Source: an uncultured Granulosicoccaceae bacterium
GTDB taxonomy: Bacteria; Pseudomonadota; Gammaproteobacteria; Granulosicoccales; Granulosicoccaceae
Assembly: GCA_938035125.1 (NCBI GenBank)
Contig: CALHNS010000106.1
Coordinates: 1-33,203, forward strand
DNA length: 33,203 bases
Direction: 5' to 3'
In this document: positions 1-8,809 of the stretch, piece by piece
How positions within the stretch are numbered: position 1 is the stretch's first letter
Layout: each line of letters starts with the position of its first letter
The notes under the pieces: model-generated
What the model saw: only the letters and a program-made list of their open reading frames with translations
The model's database searches: none
Told to the model about the DNA's origin: nothing
Translations under genes and position numbers: made by a program

Positions 1-1364
1 GGCTTCATCGTAACTTCAATTTTTGGTAGTACCGGTGCCGCTTTTGCCACTTTCGGTTTAGCATCAGATGCATCAAATGGAGCTTGGCTAGCTATTTCAA
101 GTGGGGTTAAGCTTGGCAAAGTCATTAACTGTATGCGGCGATTTTTACGTCGCCCTTCTGGGGTATCGTTGGTAGCAATGGGTTGAGATTCACCATATCC
201 TTTGGCAATCAGCTGCTTTGATCCCACGCCGTGCTTCAACATGTAATTCACAACGGCTTCAGCACGTGCATCTGAAATGATGTCGTTAATTTCATCAGGG
301 CCTTCACTATCAGCATGAGCTTGAACTTCAATCCGAGCTTCTGGAAATGCCAACAAAGTGCCCACTACATCATCAATAACTCGGCGAGATTTCGGCGTTA
401 ACCAATAAGTACCTGGCTTGAACGTTACATCGGATAAAACCGTGTCAAACAATCCGCATCCTGATTGACTTACCGCTGTGTTCGCAGCCGTATCAGGACA
501 AATATCACTACTGTCATCAACGCTGTCACCGTCCATATCATTAGCTAATCTGGGCTGCGACCACAGTGAGGCATTAGGGCCTGCATGTATTAATGATACA
601 TGGCCAGGTGCCAACGAAGTTTCAGGTTGCGCAGCGCCTAACGAGGGCTCACCCGAACTTAGCGAGGTACCAGGAATGGTGTCTTTAGCAACGCTTGCTA
701 CCACGTTTCCAAATTGGCGAGCCGATAAACCTAATCGATAAACAACGCCTAAACCGAAAAATGTAGCTTCTTCATCAAAGCGTGCGACTTCACCGCGTAA
801 AGCTAACCCATTTCGAAAACCGTATTCAGCACCTAAACCGATCACGATATTTTCGTCACTACCGTCGAATGGTTGCACAATGGATGCACGTTGTAACGAC
901 GAATAGCCCAAACGACCATAGCCTTGCCAACCAACTCGACGTTCGCGATTCGCATCGTTACCCAATGCATAAAACAACGCGCTACCGGTTATCGAGGTGT
1001 AGCTTACGTCTGCTTCCACTTCCCTTACCGCAGCCGAACCCAAAATGGAGGTATCAAGTTCTAGTGACAGCTTAGAGTTGATGTCAGCGCCCACTCGTAA
1101 CTGAGTTGCGCCTCCTTCGCGATCTTGCAAGGTAAAACGCGTGCCATCTGTGTCAGGGCTTAAACGTGTCGCGCCAGCTGATACGCCGGTGTACACCCTA
1201 GAGCTGAAATTACGACCGGTGGTGCCGGCAAACATAGTTCGGGCAGCATCAACAGATTTATCACTGATAGTACTGAGTGTTGCACACCCATTCAGCAGCA
1301 ATAAACCGGCAAGAGCAGTGCTCGCCTGCACGATGAATCTTTCTTTATTGAACGGGACTGTCAT
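1..1364 (-). CDS. OmpA-family outer-membrane lipoprotein (C-terminal end cut by window edge)
   Basis: An open frame runs from ATG at 1364 to the left edge (454 codons, no stop reached). The N-terminus is a lipoprotein signal peptide with lipobox LLNGC and the lipidated Cys at residue 27. A stretch rich in alternating beta-strand-like segments follows (about residues 50-215), consistent with a small outer-membrane barrel or barrel-like domain. Next comes a Ser/Pro-rich linker and one calcium-type acidic repeat (DMDGDSVDD...CPDT) as in TSP3/OmpA proteins. An OmpA-like peptidoglycan-binding domain then carries AHADSEGPDE, a GYGESQP motif and an NRRIQ motif. About 40 residues rich in Ala, Lys and Pro continue past the domain to the edge, so this protein has a C-terminal extension. 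It is a likely anchor between outer membrane and peptidoglycan. The downstream neighbour in the window (1472-2623) is a paralogue in architecture, transcribed the same way. The ribosome-binding site is weak. Confidence 0.8.
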   Translation of the reverse strand, partial: MTVPFNKERFIVQASTALAGLLLLNGCATLSTISDKSVDAARTMFAGTTGRNFSSRVYTGVSAGATRLSPDTDGTRFTLQDREGGATQLRVGADINSKLSLELDTSILGSAAVREVEADVSYTSITGSALFYALGNDANRERRVGWQGYGRLGYSSLQRASIVQPFDGSDENIVIGLGAEYGFRNGLALRGEVARFDEEATFFGLGVVYRLGLSARQFGNVVASVAKDTIPGTSLSSGEPSLGAAQPETSLAPGHVSLIHAGPNASLWSQPRLANDMDGDSVDDSSDICPDTAANTAVSQSGCGLFDTVLSDVTFKPGTYWLTPKSRRVIDDVVGTLLAFPEARIEVQAHADSEGPDEINDIISDARAEAVVNYMLKHGVGSKQLIAKGYGESQPIATNDTPEGRRKNRRIQLMTLPSLTPLEIASQAPFDASDAKPKVAKAAPVLPKIEVTMK

Positions 1365-1445
1365 GGTGCGAAATGTCCGCTAGACGCAATATTAGTAGCG
1401 CTAGCGGTGCAAAATTCACACCGCCCTCACCCAGACAGGCGGTTA

Positions 1446-1469
1446 AAACTGTGCGTTCCAGCACGGTTT
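1446..1469 (-). terminator. Possible rho-independent terminator after the 1472-2623 gene
   Basis: Read on the minus strand, AAAC-GTGC pairs with GCAC-GTTT around a 6-base loop with one internal mismatch, and the stem runs into TTTTAA. It begins two bases after the stop codon of the upstream OmpA-like gene. A second stem (ACCGCC/GGCGGT, 1420-1443) follows directly. Placement and T-tract fit an intrinsic terminator, but the T-tract is short. Confidence 0.4.
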
Positions 1470-1471
1470 AC

Positions 1472-2623
1472 TTACGGACTAACAACAAACTCGATTCGAT
1501 TCGGCAATACATTTCCGGCAGCCGCCCCTGAATTCACAATCGGCTCTTGATTACCAAACGCTCTGGCGCCTAGGCGATTTACATCAACACCGGCTGCAAC
1601 CAAGGCTTTGGCAACGGCAACCACTCGCTGCCTTGACAGATTCTGTGATGCCTGGGCCCCATTGGCTGATTCGGCATGGGCTCGAATTTCAACCCGAAGA
1701 TTTGGAGATTGATTCATCGCACTGGCAAGTGTTGCAATCGCTCTGGCCGAAGTTGGCAATAACTGATCGCTTTCGTTGGCAAACTGAATTCCTGTGCGCA
1801 CACCGCTTAACTGAGCACATCCATCAGAACCAACCGGTTCGTTACCCACTGGCGCTTCGCAGCCAAGGCTTCGCGGTGCGGGCGTATTCGATGCGATTGG
1901 CGCAGAAGGAACGGTTGGGGTCGTTGGTATGGGTAAACGACGGGGGTTTTCTGATGGAGTAGGTGCTGGCAGCGGAGCAGGCTGCGTTGAAGGTCGCGTT
2001 GGTGTGGATGGATTGCGCGCTATAGTGCCGCGCGATGATGACGGCGGGCTAAATGGGCGCACAACGATCGATGCAGTTACGGCTTGGGCATCCCCATCAA
2101 AGCTCGCTATTTCGCCTCGAACAGATAACAGCGAACTGATGGAATATTCATAGCCAATGCCTGCCCAAATGGCGGTGCTATCAGCTTCATCCAATTCTAA
2201 GTCGCTTTCATTGGTTATTTGGTTAACACCTAAACGAAGGTAGGTCCAACCGCCACGCCGTTCTGCTATGTCTTGCGAATCGCCAAACAAATGAAACAAC
2301 GTGCTGAATGAAATCGCGCTGTAGGTAATTTCTTCCTCGCCGGCGGCTGGGCTTTCTAGCGTTGCTGCGCCCAAATCGTTAATTCCTGCCTCAATAGACC
2401 AGCGATTGGCAATGTCGGCACCCAGCAACACACTGAAGCCAGCGCCGGTAGATTCACTCACTTCAAAGCCAGAACTACCAGGATCCGGTGTTAAACGCGA
2501 TGCACTAGCGCCTAGCGCACCATAGGGTGTGAACCGCAGCTCAGCTGTTGCAGGCGCTGCCATTCCCAGCACAAGGGCTGCTATTGACGCTGTCTTCAGC
2601 AAAAATATAGAGTTAGAGAGCAT
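1472..2623 (-). CDS. OmpA-family outer-membrane protein (383 aa)
   Basis: The start is set at ATG 2623 because a classical signal peptide begins there (MLSNSIFLLK, hydrophobic core, cleavage near PATAE). The frame stays open about 67 codons further upstream but those residues do not look like a protein N-terminus. The mature part opens with an OmpA-type eight-strand barrel-like region (LRFTPYGALGASASRL to about residue 190). A long Pro/Thr/Ser-rich linker follows (about 195-255). The C-terminal OmpA peptidoglycan-binding domain carries IRAHAES and AFGNQEPIVN motifs and ends in NRIEFVVSP. The role is structural: tethering the outer membrane to the cell wall. Unlike its downstream neighbour (1-1364) it has no lipobox and no C-terminal tail. 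No strong Shine-Dalgarno sequence is visible. Confidence 0.85.
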   Translation of the reverse strand: MLSNSIFLLKTASIAALVLGMAAPATAELRFTPYGALGASASRLTPDPGSSGFEVSESTGAGFSVLLGADIANRWSIEAGINDLGAATLESPAAGEEEITYSAISFSTLFHLFGDSQDIAERRGGWTYLRLGVNQITNESDLELDEADSTAIWAGIGYEYSISSLLSVRGEIASFDGDAQAVTASIVVRPFSPPSSSRGTIARNPSTPTRPSTQPAPLPAPTPSENPRRLPIPTTPTVPSAPIASNTPAPRSLGCEAPVGNEPVGSDGCAQLSGVRTGIQFANESDQLLPTSARAIATLASAMNQSPNLRVEIRAHAESANGAQASQNLSRQRVVAVAKALVAAGVDVNRLGARAFGNQEPIVNSGAAAGNVLPNRIEFVVSP

Positions 2624-2940
2624 AAATTCAGTCCACAAACGTAATATCAAATAACAAGCGTTGTTGAGTGCGCCGCTAGCGCGCAGGCAAAAGCAAGCCA
2701 GCGTAGTTAACGTATAGCCCACAGGGATAAGGATGCAAATTTTGAATGGAACAGCAGAGTAAAAAAACGCCATCCCTGGCAGGAAGGTGCATCCTGCTTC
2801 AATCACCACTTGGAGGAGATTCACTAAACTCAGTGTTAAACCTTGCCTAGTGAAAACCGAGTGTAGACGGTGTTTAATGATTTACTAGATAACCAAACCT
2901 TTTGTGCAGGAACGCAAAACTTAGCGTCTACTCAAAAAGG
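2624..2940. other. Intergenic region between the DedA-like gene and the OmpA-like gene
   Basis: No convincing gene is seen here. The stretch must hold the 3' end of the DedA-like transcript and the leader of the OmpA-like gene, both on the minus strand. A 7-bp inverted repeat GTAGACG/CGTCTAC (2863-2869 and 2925-2931) is separated by 55 bases. A GC-rich palindromic patch lies at about 2670-2684. No clear T-tracted terminator or consensus promoter was found. Confidence 0.4.
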
Positions 2941-3612
2941 TTAATCGGTGTTCGACTGCCGCCGTGCTGCGCTTTTTGATAATAACCATAGCCCCAGCAC
3001 AAAAGAGACTGCTAACAGAAGTAAGCTAATGGTTAACTGCCATGTTGACCCAACCCGAACCCCAGAACCGATTAACGCAAACACCACCATTTGCGGAATG
3101 TACCCAAGCACCGAAGCTGGCAGAAAAAGCCGCGCGGGCATATGACTGACACCGGCTGCTAGGTTAGTCATTAGATTAGTGCCTAGAGGTTGGAATCGAA
3201 GCATCACGACTTTCCAAAACGCATCGTTTTGCGTTAATAAATCCAAACTTTTCACAAACGGCTCGTAACGCTTCAAAAGCCAGTTTCGTAACAATTTTCT
3301 GGATACCCAAAAAGCGATGGCACAACCACTGATGGCCATAACCAATGACACGGCAACCCCTGGAATAACACCAAAGGCAAAGCCTGAAATAAAAGCGAAT
3401 AACTGACGCGGTAAACCAACGGCTGTGGCCAGCACACCAACAATGAAAAAAAGCAGTAAGTAGCCAGCAGAGGCATTTTGCAAAACCGTGCCGTAGTGCT
3501 TAGCGGTATCCCATTCCTGAGGCGGCGACTGGGTAAGTAAAACCACCAGCGCAACCAGCAAGGCCAGCGCCAGAATGATGATCCCTTTTTTTTGACGCAG
3601 CGCTTCTATCAT
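2941..3612 (-). CDS. DedA/TVP38-TMEM64 (VTT-domain) membrane protein
   Basis: The protein is about 223 aa and has a basic N-terminus, a first transmembrane helix (IIILALALLVALVVLL), a second long hydrophobic block (YLLLFFIVGVLATAVGLP) and the VTT/SNARE-associated core. The core includes the re-entrant-loop signature G.P....F..G..FG.. (GLPRQLFAFISGFAFG), a conserved Arg-Phe-Gln-Pro-Leu turn (MLRFQPLGTNL), and two C-terminal helices before a basic tail. DedA-family proteins are inner-membrane proteins linked to undecaprenyl-phosphate or phospholipid translocation; the substrate of this one cannot be told. ATG 3612 is preferred; a GTG nine codons upstream (3639) is also possible, and neither has a good ribosome-binding site. 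It lies 64 bases downstream of tRNA-Lys on the same strand. Confidence 0.8.
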   Translation of the reverse strand: MIEALRQKKGIIILALALLVALVVLLTQSPPQEWDTAKHYGTVLQNASAGYLLLFFIVGVLATAVGLPRQLFAFISGFAFGVIPGVAVSLVMAISGCAIAFWVSRKLLRNWLLKRYEPFVKSLDLLTQNDAFWKVVMLRFQPLGTNLMTNLAAGVSHMPARLFLPASVLGYIPQMVVFALIGSGVRVGSTWQLTISLLLLAVSFVLGLWLLSKSAARRQSNTD

Positions 3613-3676
3613 GGCTGTTCGATGGTGGGGGGTTGCCACAGTTCAATATGGCATGGAAGCGGTGCTGCGGGGAAAA

Positions 3677-3752
3677 TGGTGGGGCGTATAGGATTCGAAC
3701 CTATGACCACCTGATTAAAAGTCAGATGCTCTACCAACTGAGCTAACGCCCC
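3677..3752 (-). tRNA. tRNA-Lys (anticodon TTT)
   Basis: This is a complete 76-nt cloverleaf with encoded CCA. The acceptor stem GGGGCGT pairs with ACGCCCC, the D-arm is TAGCTCAGTTGGTAGAGCA, and the anticodon loop CTTTTAA gives TTT (Lys). The T-arm carries GGTTCGAATCC. Discriminator A is at 3680. It sits 80 bases downstream of cpoB on the same strand. Confidence 0.98.
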
Positions 3753-3832
3753 CCTTTTGAAGCTGTCTATTGTAGGGGGAAAACGTCTGTGGTGCAATCG
3801 AAGTGCTAAAAACTAACTGGGCTCTTTGGTCA

Positions 3833-4783
3833 CTACTGATTGTCGCGATTCATTTTTTGCAGCCGCTTGCGGGCCAATACTGAGGCTGAGCGGCCGGGGT
3901 AATCGTTTTGAACACTGGTAAGCACTTGACGGGCGGTAACAAAATCTCCTTGTTCGTACATGGCATAGCCGATTTTTAAGCGCGCATCGGGCACCTTTGC
4001 ACTCTCGGGGAACGAATTCACAACAATGCTGAAATTGTTACGGGCGCGATCAAAGGAGCGCGTGGCGTAGAACGCCTCGCCTTGCCAATACCAAGCATTG
4101 TCGGAAAATGGCCCATCGGGGTATTGCCGCAAGAAATTATCGAATAAGCTAACAGCGCCTGCGCTATCGCCGCGGGCCAATAAGTCGTAGGCGTTAGCGT
4201 AAGCTGATTTTTCTTCGGCTGTGGCCGCTCTATTGGTGTTCGCCCGAACGGGCACCCTTGGCGCTAAAGGATCATTAGGATTACTGGCCACCAAATTATT
4301 ACTGTTGGGGTTAACAAAACGAGGGCTGTTAATACTAGCCCCATCGCCTTCTGGAACCACATTCACATCGGGTAAGGCCGTTTCATCCAGTTGGCCATCT
4401 AATGTTTCATCCAGTGTTTCATCTAGAGCACCATCAAAATTTTCATCAATCCCTAAACCTAAACTGGCATCGTTTTCCAAAGAGCGTTGGCGCGATTCTA
4501 TTTGAGTAATGCGTTGATCGGTATCGCGGTATAACTCACGATTACGTTTTTGCTGTTTACTCAGCTCGTGTTGCAAGCTTTCCACTTCACCGCTTAACAC
4601 ACGAACTTCTTGCTGCAAGTTATCGATTCTTTGTAACAACTTTAATAGCGACTGATCGAGCACATTTTCAACTCGTAAAAGCCGTTGATCGACGGTTGAT
4701 AAGGTTTGACGTTCTTGAGCTTTGGCTACGCTATTAGCACCAATGAAGAAAGCTAGAAAAAATACAAAGCGCATTTTTCTCAT
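3833..4783 (-). CDS. cpoB: Cell division coordinator CpoB (YbgF), Tol-Pal associated
   Basis: CpoB is a periplasmic protein that couples the Tol-Pal machine to peptidoglycan synthesis (PBP1B) during constriction. This 316-aa protein has a cleavable signal peptide (MRKMRFVFFLAFFIGANSVAKAQ) and an N-terminal coiled coil (about residues 28-105) of the trimerisation type. An acidic low-complexity linker follows, with repeated LDETLDE/LDGQLDE units (about 115-140). The C-terminal TPR domain carries AYDLLARGDSAGAVSLFDNFLRQYP, then WYWQGEAFYATRSFDRA and ARLKIGYAMYEQGDF repeats. The ATG overlaps the pal stop by one base (TAATG), indicating translational coupling. It is the last protein gene of the tol-pal run. 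An alternative start at Met4 is possible. Confidence 0.93.
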   Translation of the reverse strand: MRKMRFVFFLAFFIGANSVAKAQERQTLSTVDQRLLRVENVLDQSLLKLLQRIDNLQQEVRVLSGEVESLQHELSKQQKRNRELYRDTDQRITQIESRQRSLENDASLGLGIDENFDGALDETLDETLDGQLDETALPDVNVVPEGDGASINSPRFVNPNSNNLVASNPNDPLAPRVPVRANTNRAATAEEKSAYANAYDLLARGDSAGAVSLFDNFLRQYPDGPFSDNAWYWQGEAFYATRSFDRARNNFSIVVNSFPESAKVPDARLKIGYAMYEQGDFVTARQVLTSVQNDYPGRSASVLARKRLQKMNRDNQ

Positions 4784-5334
4784 TAGTTTGGCACCGACGT
4801 ATTTTCATAAATAATTTGTACGCGGCGATTTTGCGCCCAAGAATCTGGGGTATGGTTTTCATCCACGGGTAATTCTTCGCCGTAACTCACTGTTCTCAAT
4901 TGAGCAGAACTCACACCTTGCAATTGCAACATGCGAGCAATCGATTGGGCTCGGCTTTCACCCAACGCGATGTTGTATTCGCGAGTACCGCGCTCATCGG
5001 TATGCCCTTCCAAACGCACACGGCCAGCCGAATTTTGCGCTAAGTAACGGCCATGTTGCACAATGATATCGATGTATTCAGGGCGAACTTCAGAGGTATC
5101 AAAATCGAAATAGATCACTCGTGATGTTGGTGCGCGACCAGCAATGGATCTTGGATCAACCGATTCGCCATCGGCATCTACAACAACGGTTGCAACAGAT
5201 TGCGCTCCGCCATCGGTTCCACCTAACCCTCCATTGCTTCCACCTCTTGTAGGGTTAGAACCGCACGCCGCGAGTGTTAATGCCGATAGGGCAACAACCG
5301 CATTAAACAAACTGTTTTTAAATTTCAATTGCAT
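4783..5334 (-). CDS. pal: Peptidoglycan-associated lipoprotein Pal
   Basis: Pal is the outer-membrane lipoprotein that binds peptidoglycan and TolB. The start at ATG 5334 is chosen over a GTG five codons upstream: an AAGAG-type ribosome-binding site lies 7 bases ahead of the ATG, and a normal signal peptide with lipobox LAAC follows. After a Gly/Ser/Asn-rich linker comes the OmpA-like domain with VIYFDFDTSEVRPEY, LEGHTDERGTREYN, ALGESRAQSI and NRRVQIIYE. These include the conserved Asp and Arg residues that bind diaminopimelate in this family. The length (183 aa) is normal. It lies 58 bases after tolB and overlaps cpoB by one base. Confidence 0.96.
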   Translation of the reverse strand: MQLKFKNSLFNAVVALSALTLAACGSNPTRGGSNGGLGGTDGGAQSVATVVVDADGESVDPRSIAGRAPTSRVIYFDFDTSEVRPEYIDIIVQHGRYLAQNSAGRVRLEGHTDERGTREYNIALGESRAQSIARMLQLQGVSSAQLRTVSYGEELPVDENHTPDSWAQNRRVQIIYENTSVPN

Positions 5335-5392
5335 AAGTAATCTCTTCACCTAATTTTATATTCCGCACTAATTAAGAACACTTTGTTTCGAA

Positions 5393-6718
5393 CTACCGAT
5401 TAAAAGGTGACCATGAAGGCTCACGTACCGAGCCACTGGTTAGCGATAAACGTTGGCTAACGCTGCCATCAATGGATACAGCACCTAACGCCCCTCGCCC
5501 GCCGGCTTCTGTTGCGTACATAATCATTTGTCCGTTCGGAGCAAACGTTGGGGATTCATCTAAATTACCGTCTGTTACGGTTAAAAATAGATCGCTTTGG
5601 ATATCTAATGTGGCTATTTGAAAACCATTTCCTGAATTGTGTACAAATGCCAAAGTTGAAGCATCCGGTGACACCGTTGCGCTGGCGTTGTATCGCCCTT
5701 CAAAGGTTAACCGCTCTGCCCGGCCACCGCGTGTAGCCACTTTGTATAGCTGCGGACCACCACTTCGATCAGAGGTAAACACAATGTTGTTGTTATCGAG
5801 CCAAACCGGCTCGGTATCGATGGCTTCGTTTTGCGTAAGCCTACGGCGTTGGCCAGAGGTTAAATCTAAAATATAAATTTCAGGATTACCCTCATAAGAG
5901 AGAACTACCGCCAAGCGAGAACCATCGGGAGACCAGCTTGGCGCGCCGTTTATACCGGGTTGCGACAATACTTTTTCACGGCTGCCTTTTTGCCGGTTCT
6001 GAACATAGATGGCGGAGCCTTTTCGGTTTTCAAACGACACATACGCTATGCGCACCCCATCGGGCGCCCATGAAGGTGAGATGATAGGCCGAGGGGATTT
6101 CAACATGGTTTGTTCGTTCTGGCCATCGGCGTCGGCAAGTTGCAATTTAAATTGGCGATCTTTACCCGCACCTTCCACTGAAACAAACGCAATTTGTGTA
6201 TTGAACGCGCCGGGTAAACCTAAAATTTCTTCAAACACTTCATCGGCTATTTGATGCGATGCACTGCGCAGTGTTTGATCGCTCACTTGAAACGTAAACG
6301 CCGAGAGTATTTTTTGCGCTACCACATCGAAGAGCTGAAAATCGACGGTGTAATTATTACCGGCAGGCTCGATGGATCCAATCAATAGAAAATCGGCCCC
6401 ACTGATTCGCCAATTTGAATAATTGGGAACCGCGCCGCTAACAGGCCGTGCGATTAAGTCGTCTCTATTGAAAGGGTCGAAGTATCCACTGCGATGCAAA
6501 TCGTCAGAAACCACTTTCGCTACATCAATCGGGGCTTCACCCTGCCCGCTCCAGCCAAAAGGCACGATGGCAATGGGTATGGTGCTTTCAAACCCTTCGG
6601 TGATTTCAATTTCGATAACCGCATGCGCTGAGCCAAATGGCAGCAGCATGCAGACGCTGAATACCAACCATAACCAATGGGCGGGACACGACTTATCGAT
6701 TGTGCGTTGCTTAGTCAT
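5393..6718 (-). CDS. tolB: Tol-Pal system beta-propeller protein TolB
   Basis: TolB is the periplasmic protein that links TolA to Pal. The start is ATG 6718, which gives a signal peptide ending at SAHA before VIEIEITEGFE. An open frame extends 25 codons upstream but lacks family similarity. The N-terminal alpha/beta domain (about residues 35-165, with PIAIVPFGW and DLHRSGYF) is followed by a six-bladed propeller with repeated PSWAPDG/PSWSPDG, IAYVSFE, IYILDLTSGQRRRLT, IVFTSDRSGGPQLY and PTFAPNGQMIMYAT motifs. The length (441 aa) is standard. The 86-base gap from tolA holds a weak AAAACTAGTTTT palindrome followed on the minus strand by a run of eight T, which might attenuate expression between tolA and tolB. 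Confidence 0.95.
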   Translation of the reverse strand: MTKQRTIDKSCPAHWLWLVFSVCMLLPFGSAHAVIEIEITEGFESTIPIAIVPFGWSGQGEAPIDVAKVVSDDLHRSGYFDPFNRDDLIARPVSGAVPNYSNWRISGADFLLIGSIEPAGNNYTVDFQLFDVVAQKILSAFTFQVSDQTLRSASHQIADEVFEEILGLPGAFNTQIAFVSVEGAGKDRQFKLQLADADGQNEQTMLKSPRPIISPSWAPDGVRIAYVSFENRKGSAIYVQNRQKGSREKVLSQPGINGAPSWSPDGSRLAVVLSYEGNPEIYILDLTSGQRRRLTQNEAIDTEPVWLDNNNIVFTSDRSGGPQLYKVATRGGRAERLTFEGRYNASATVSPDASTLAFVHNSGNGFQIATLDIQSDLFLTVTDGNLDESPTFAPNGQMIMYATEAGGRGALGAVSIDGSVSQRLSLTSGSVREPSWSPFNR

Positions 6719-6804
6719 AGGCTTCTGACAAAAAAAATTAAAACTAGTTTTATGACTGAATTTTACGAAAACACAGACGGCTAAAGGTGACAAAAATAAG
6801 ACAC

Positions 6805-8805
6805 TTAGGGGCGAAAGAAGAACTTAATACGGCGATCGAACATTTCAGGCCTAGGTGGCAATGGCAGCGGTGAGGATAATAATACGGCGCGTTCAACCGA
6901 TTTTTCCAGGGCAGCATTACCGCCATCGCAACTTTCCACATTCACATCCACTATATCGCCGCCTTCCACCTGAACCACGTTCACCACGCATTGAATACCG
7001 CTTTCAATCCCTGGTGGCCGCCTCCAGTTGCGTTTAATGCGCTGACGAATGGCATTAAAATATCGTTGTTGTAATTGTTTAAGCTGGCGATTTTGCTGTT
7101 GCTGCCGGCGCCGCTCTTCGATTGAACTGGCAGCCGATGCTAATCGTGCCGATTCTGCAGCTTCCGCCTCGCGTTGTCTGGCAGCTTCGGCATCAGCTCG
7201 CGCTTGTGCCTCAGCCTGACGTTGCTGCTCGGCACGCTGTTCTGCAGCTCGTTGTTGCCGTGCGGCTTCTTCAGCTTCCGCCTTAGCGCGGGCCTCAGCT
7301 TCGGCTTGCACACGCGCTTGTTCCTCCGCACGTGCTCGTTCAGCAGCTTCGGCTTCAGCTTGCGCTCTGGCTTCAGCTTCTAATCGCGCGGCCTCTTCGG
7401 CTTCAGCCTGGGCTCTAGCTTCTGCCTCTATGCGAGCAGCTTCTTCCGCCTCGGCTTGTGCTCTGGCTTCAGCTTCCAATCGCGCAGCTTCTTCAGCTTC
7501 AGCTTGCGCCTTAGCTTCTGCCGCCAAGCGAGCGGCTTCTTCGGCTTCAGCCTGTGCTCTGGCCTCGGCCTCCAACCTTGCAGCTTCTACTCGGGCGGCC
7601 TCTTCGGCTTCAGCCGCAGCTTTAGCTTCGGCCTCGGCCTTCAAGCGGGCTTGTTCCTCGGCTTCCAAGCGAGCCTTTTCCTCGGCCGCAGCTTTAGCAG
7701 CAGCTTCTGCTTCACGGGCAAGAAGAGCTTGGCGTTCAGCTTCTAAACGCGCGGATTCTTCGGCCACTCGTTGCTGTTCTGCCAACAAAGCGGCTTGTTC
7801 GGCGCGTCGCTGTTCTTCTAAAACCCGTTCGCGTTCGGCATCAATTCGTTCTTTTTCTTCTATGGCTCGCTGCCTTTCAGCTTCGGCTTCTTGTTGTTCT
7901 GCTAAGGCGCGCGCTGCATCTTCTTCGGCACGCTGACGTTCGGCTTCTGCACGTTGTTTATCCAGTTCGGCTTGTTGCCTTTCGCTTTCGGCTAAGCGGC
8001 GTTCTTCTAACGCCTTTACACGTTCGGCTTCTGCACGCTCTTGTTCGGCAACCAGTGCTTGGCGGCGAGCTTCAGCGATGGCGGCTTCGGCTTCAACACG
8101 AGCTTTCTCTTCAGAGGCTAATCGAGCTTCTTCTTGCAATTCACGTGTGCGCTCTTCTGCTTGCCTTTTTTCTTCGGCAACGCGTTCGTTTTCAATTCGA
8201 GCCTCTTCAATGCGACGAGTTTCCTCAGCCACACGATTCTCAGCCTCTCGTATACGCTGCTCTTCCACCACTCGCGCATCACGAAGTCGTTGCAATTCAG
8301 CTTCACGATCGGCGATTTGTGCAGCGGTTAGTGAATCTTGTTGCGCTTGTAATGCTTGAGCTTTCTGTAGCTCAGATTCTGCCAATCGTTGTTGTTCGCG
8401 TCGCTGTTGTTCAAGAGCTTCGGCTTCTTGCTTTAATGAGGTGATTCGCGCAGCTTCCGTTTCAGCTGCCACCCGTTGCTGCTCGGTCATGACTTCGGTT
8501 TCTCTTAACCGAGCCTCGGCTTCTTCGGCCGCTTTATCTAATGCCGCTAAGGTTTCAGCACGTTGTTGTTCTTCTGCTGCTGCCTGCGCATCTTCCTCAG
8601 CTTCCACAGCTTCAAGACGCTGAACTTCTGCAATGATTTGATCTTCGCTGATGGCAACCGCTTGAATTGGTGCGCCATCGCTTTCCACCACCGGCAACGA
8701 ACGTGGTTTGGAATTTATCTGAAAAACTAACGCAGCAACAAGCGCACCATGCAACAACAATGAGGCAACGACAGCTAACGGATATTTGCGCAGAAGAACC
8801 CACAT
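6805..8805 (-). CDS. tolA: TolA, cell-envelope spanning protein with an expanded helical domain
   Basis: TolA connects the TolQR motor in the inner membrane to TolB/Pal across the periplasm. At 666 aa it is much longer than the roughly 420 aa of E. coli TolA. One N-terminal transmembrane helix (residues 9-29, containing SLLLH, the TolQR contact motif) is followed by domain II. Domain II is about 520 residues of Glu/Ala/Arg/Gln-rich helix containing four perfect-length 16-residue repeats (419-482). The C-terminal domain III begins near 570 and has YFNAIRQRIKRNWRRP, two cysteines (606 and 626) and ends in KFFFRP. The ATG lies 4 bases after the tolR stop. All size expansion is in the helix; the two ends are conserved, so the protein is likely functional. 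Confidence 0.94.
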   Translation of the reverse strand: MWVLLRKYPLAVVASLLLHGALVAALVFQINSKPRSLPVVESDGAPIQAVAISEDQIIAEVQRLEAVEAEEDAQAAAEEQQRAETLAALDKAAEEAEARLRETEVMTEQQRVAAETEAARITSLKQEAEALEQQRREQQRLAESELQKAQALQAQQDSLTAAQIADREAELQRLRDARVVEEQRIREAENRVAEETRRIEEARIENERVAEEKRQAEERTRELQEEARLASEEKARVEAEAAIAEARRQALVAEQERAEAERVKALEERRLAESERQQAELDKQRAEAERQRAEEDAARALAEQQEAEAERQRAIEEKERIDAERERVLEEQRRAEQAALLAEQQRVAEESARLEAERQALLAREAEAAAKAAAEEKARLEAEEQARLKAEAEAKAAAEAEEAARVEAARLEAEARAQAEAEEAARLAAEAKAQAEAEEAARLEAEARAQAEAEEAARIEAEARAQAEAEEAARLEAEARAQAEAEAAERARAEEQARVQAEAEARAKAEAEEAARQQRAAEQRAEQQRQAEAQARADAEAARQREAEAAESARLASAASSIEERRRQQQQNRQLKQLQQRYFNAIRQRIKRNWRRPPGIESGIQCVVNVVQVEGGDIVDVNVESCDGGNAALEKSVERAVLLSSPLPLPPRPEMFDRRIKFFFRP
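7360..7551 (-). repeat. 48-bp tandem repeat inside tolA (four 16-residue units)
   Basis: Four successive units encode AEAEEAARLEAEARAQ with small changes (L/I at position 9, E/A at 10, R/K at 14). Partial units flank them on both sides. The repeat keeps the reading frame and the helical register, as expected for growth of domain II by unequal exchange. Copy number could vary between strains. Confidence 0.85.
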
Positions 8806-8809
8806 AGCG

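Noticed and set aside
3677..3752. tRNA-Lys as an integration site
   Set aside because: No integrase gene and no repeated copy of the tRNA 3' end is seen within the window.
3609..3797. Open frame across tRNA-Lys
   Set aside because: It translates the tRNA itself, giving the familiar spurious peptide with GALAQLVEHL-like residues.
7360..7551. Regular repeats considered as a CRISPR array
   Set aside because: The units are contiguous, in frame and code for a helical repeat of TolA. There are no unique spacers and no cas genes.
7430..7936. Long open frame opposite tolA, rich in Ala and Ser
   Set aside because: It is the complement of the repetitive Glu/Ala/Arg coding sequence, which rarely gives stops in any frame. 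Composition is low complexity and no start signal is seen.
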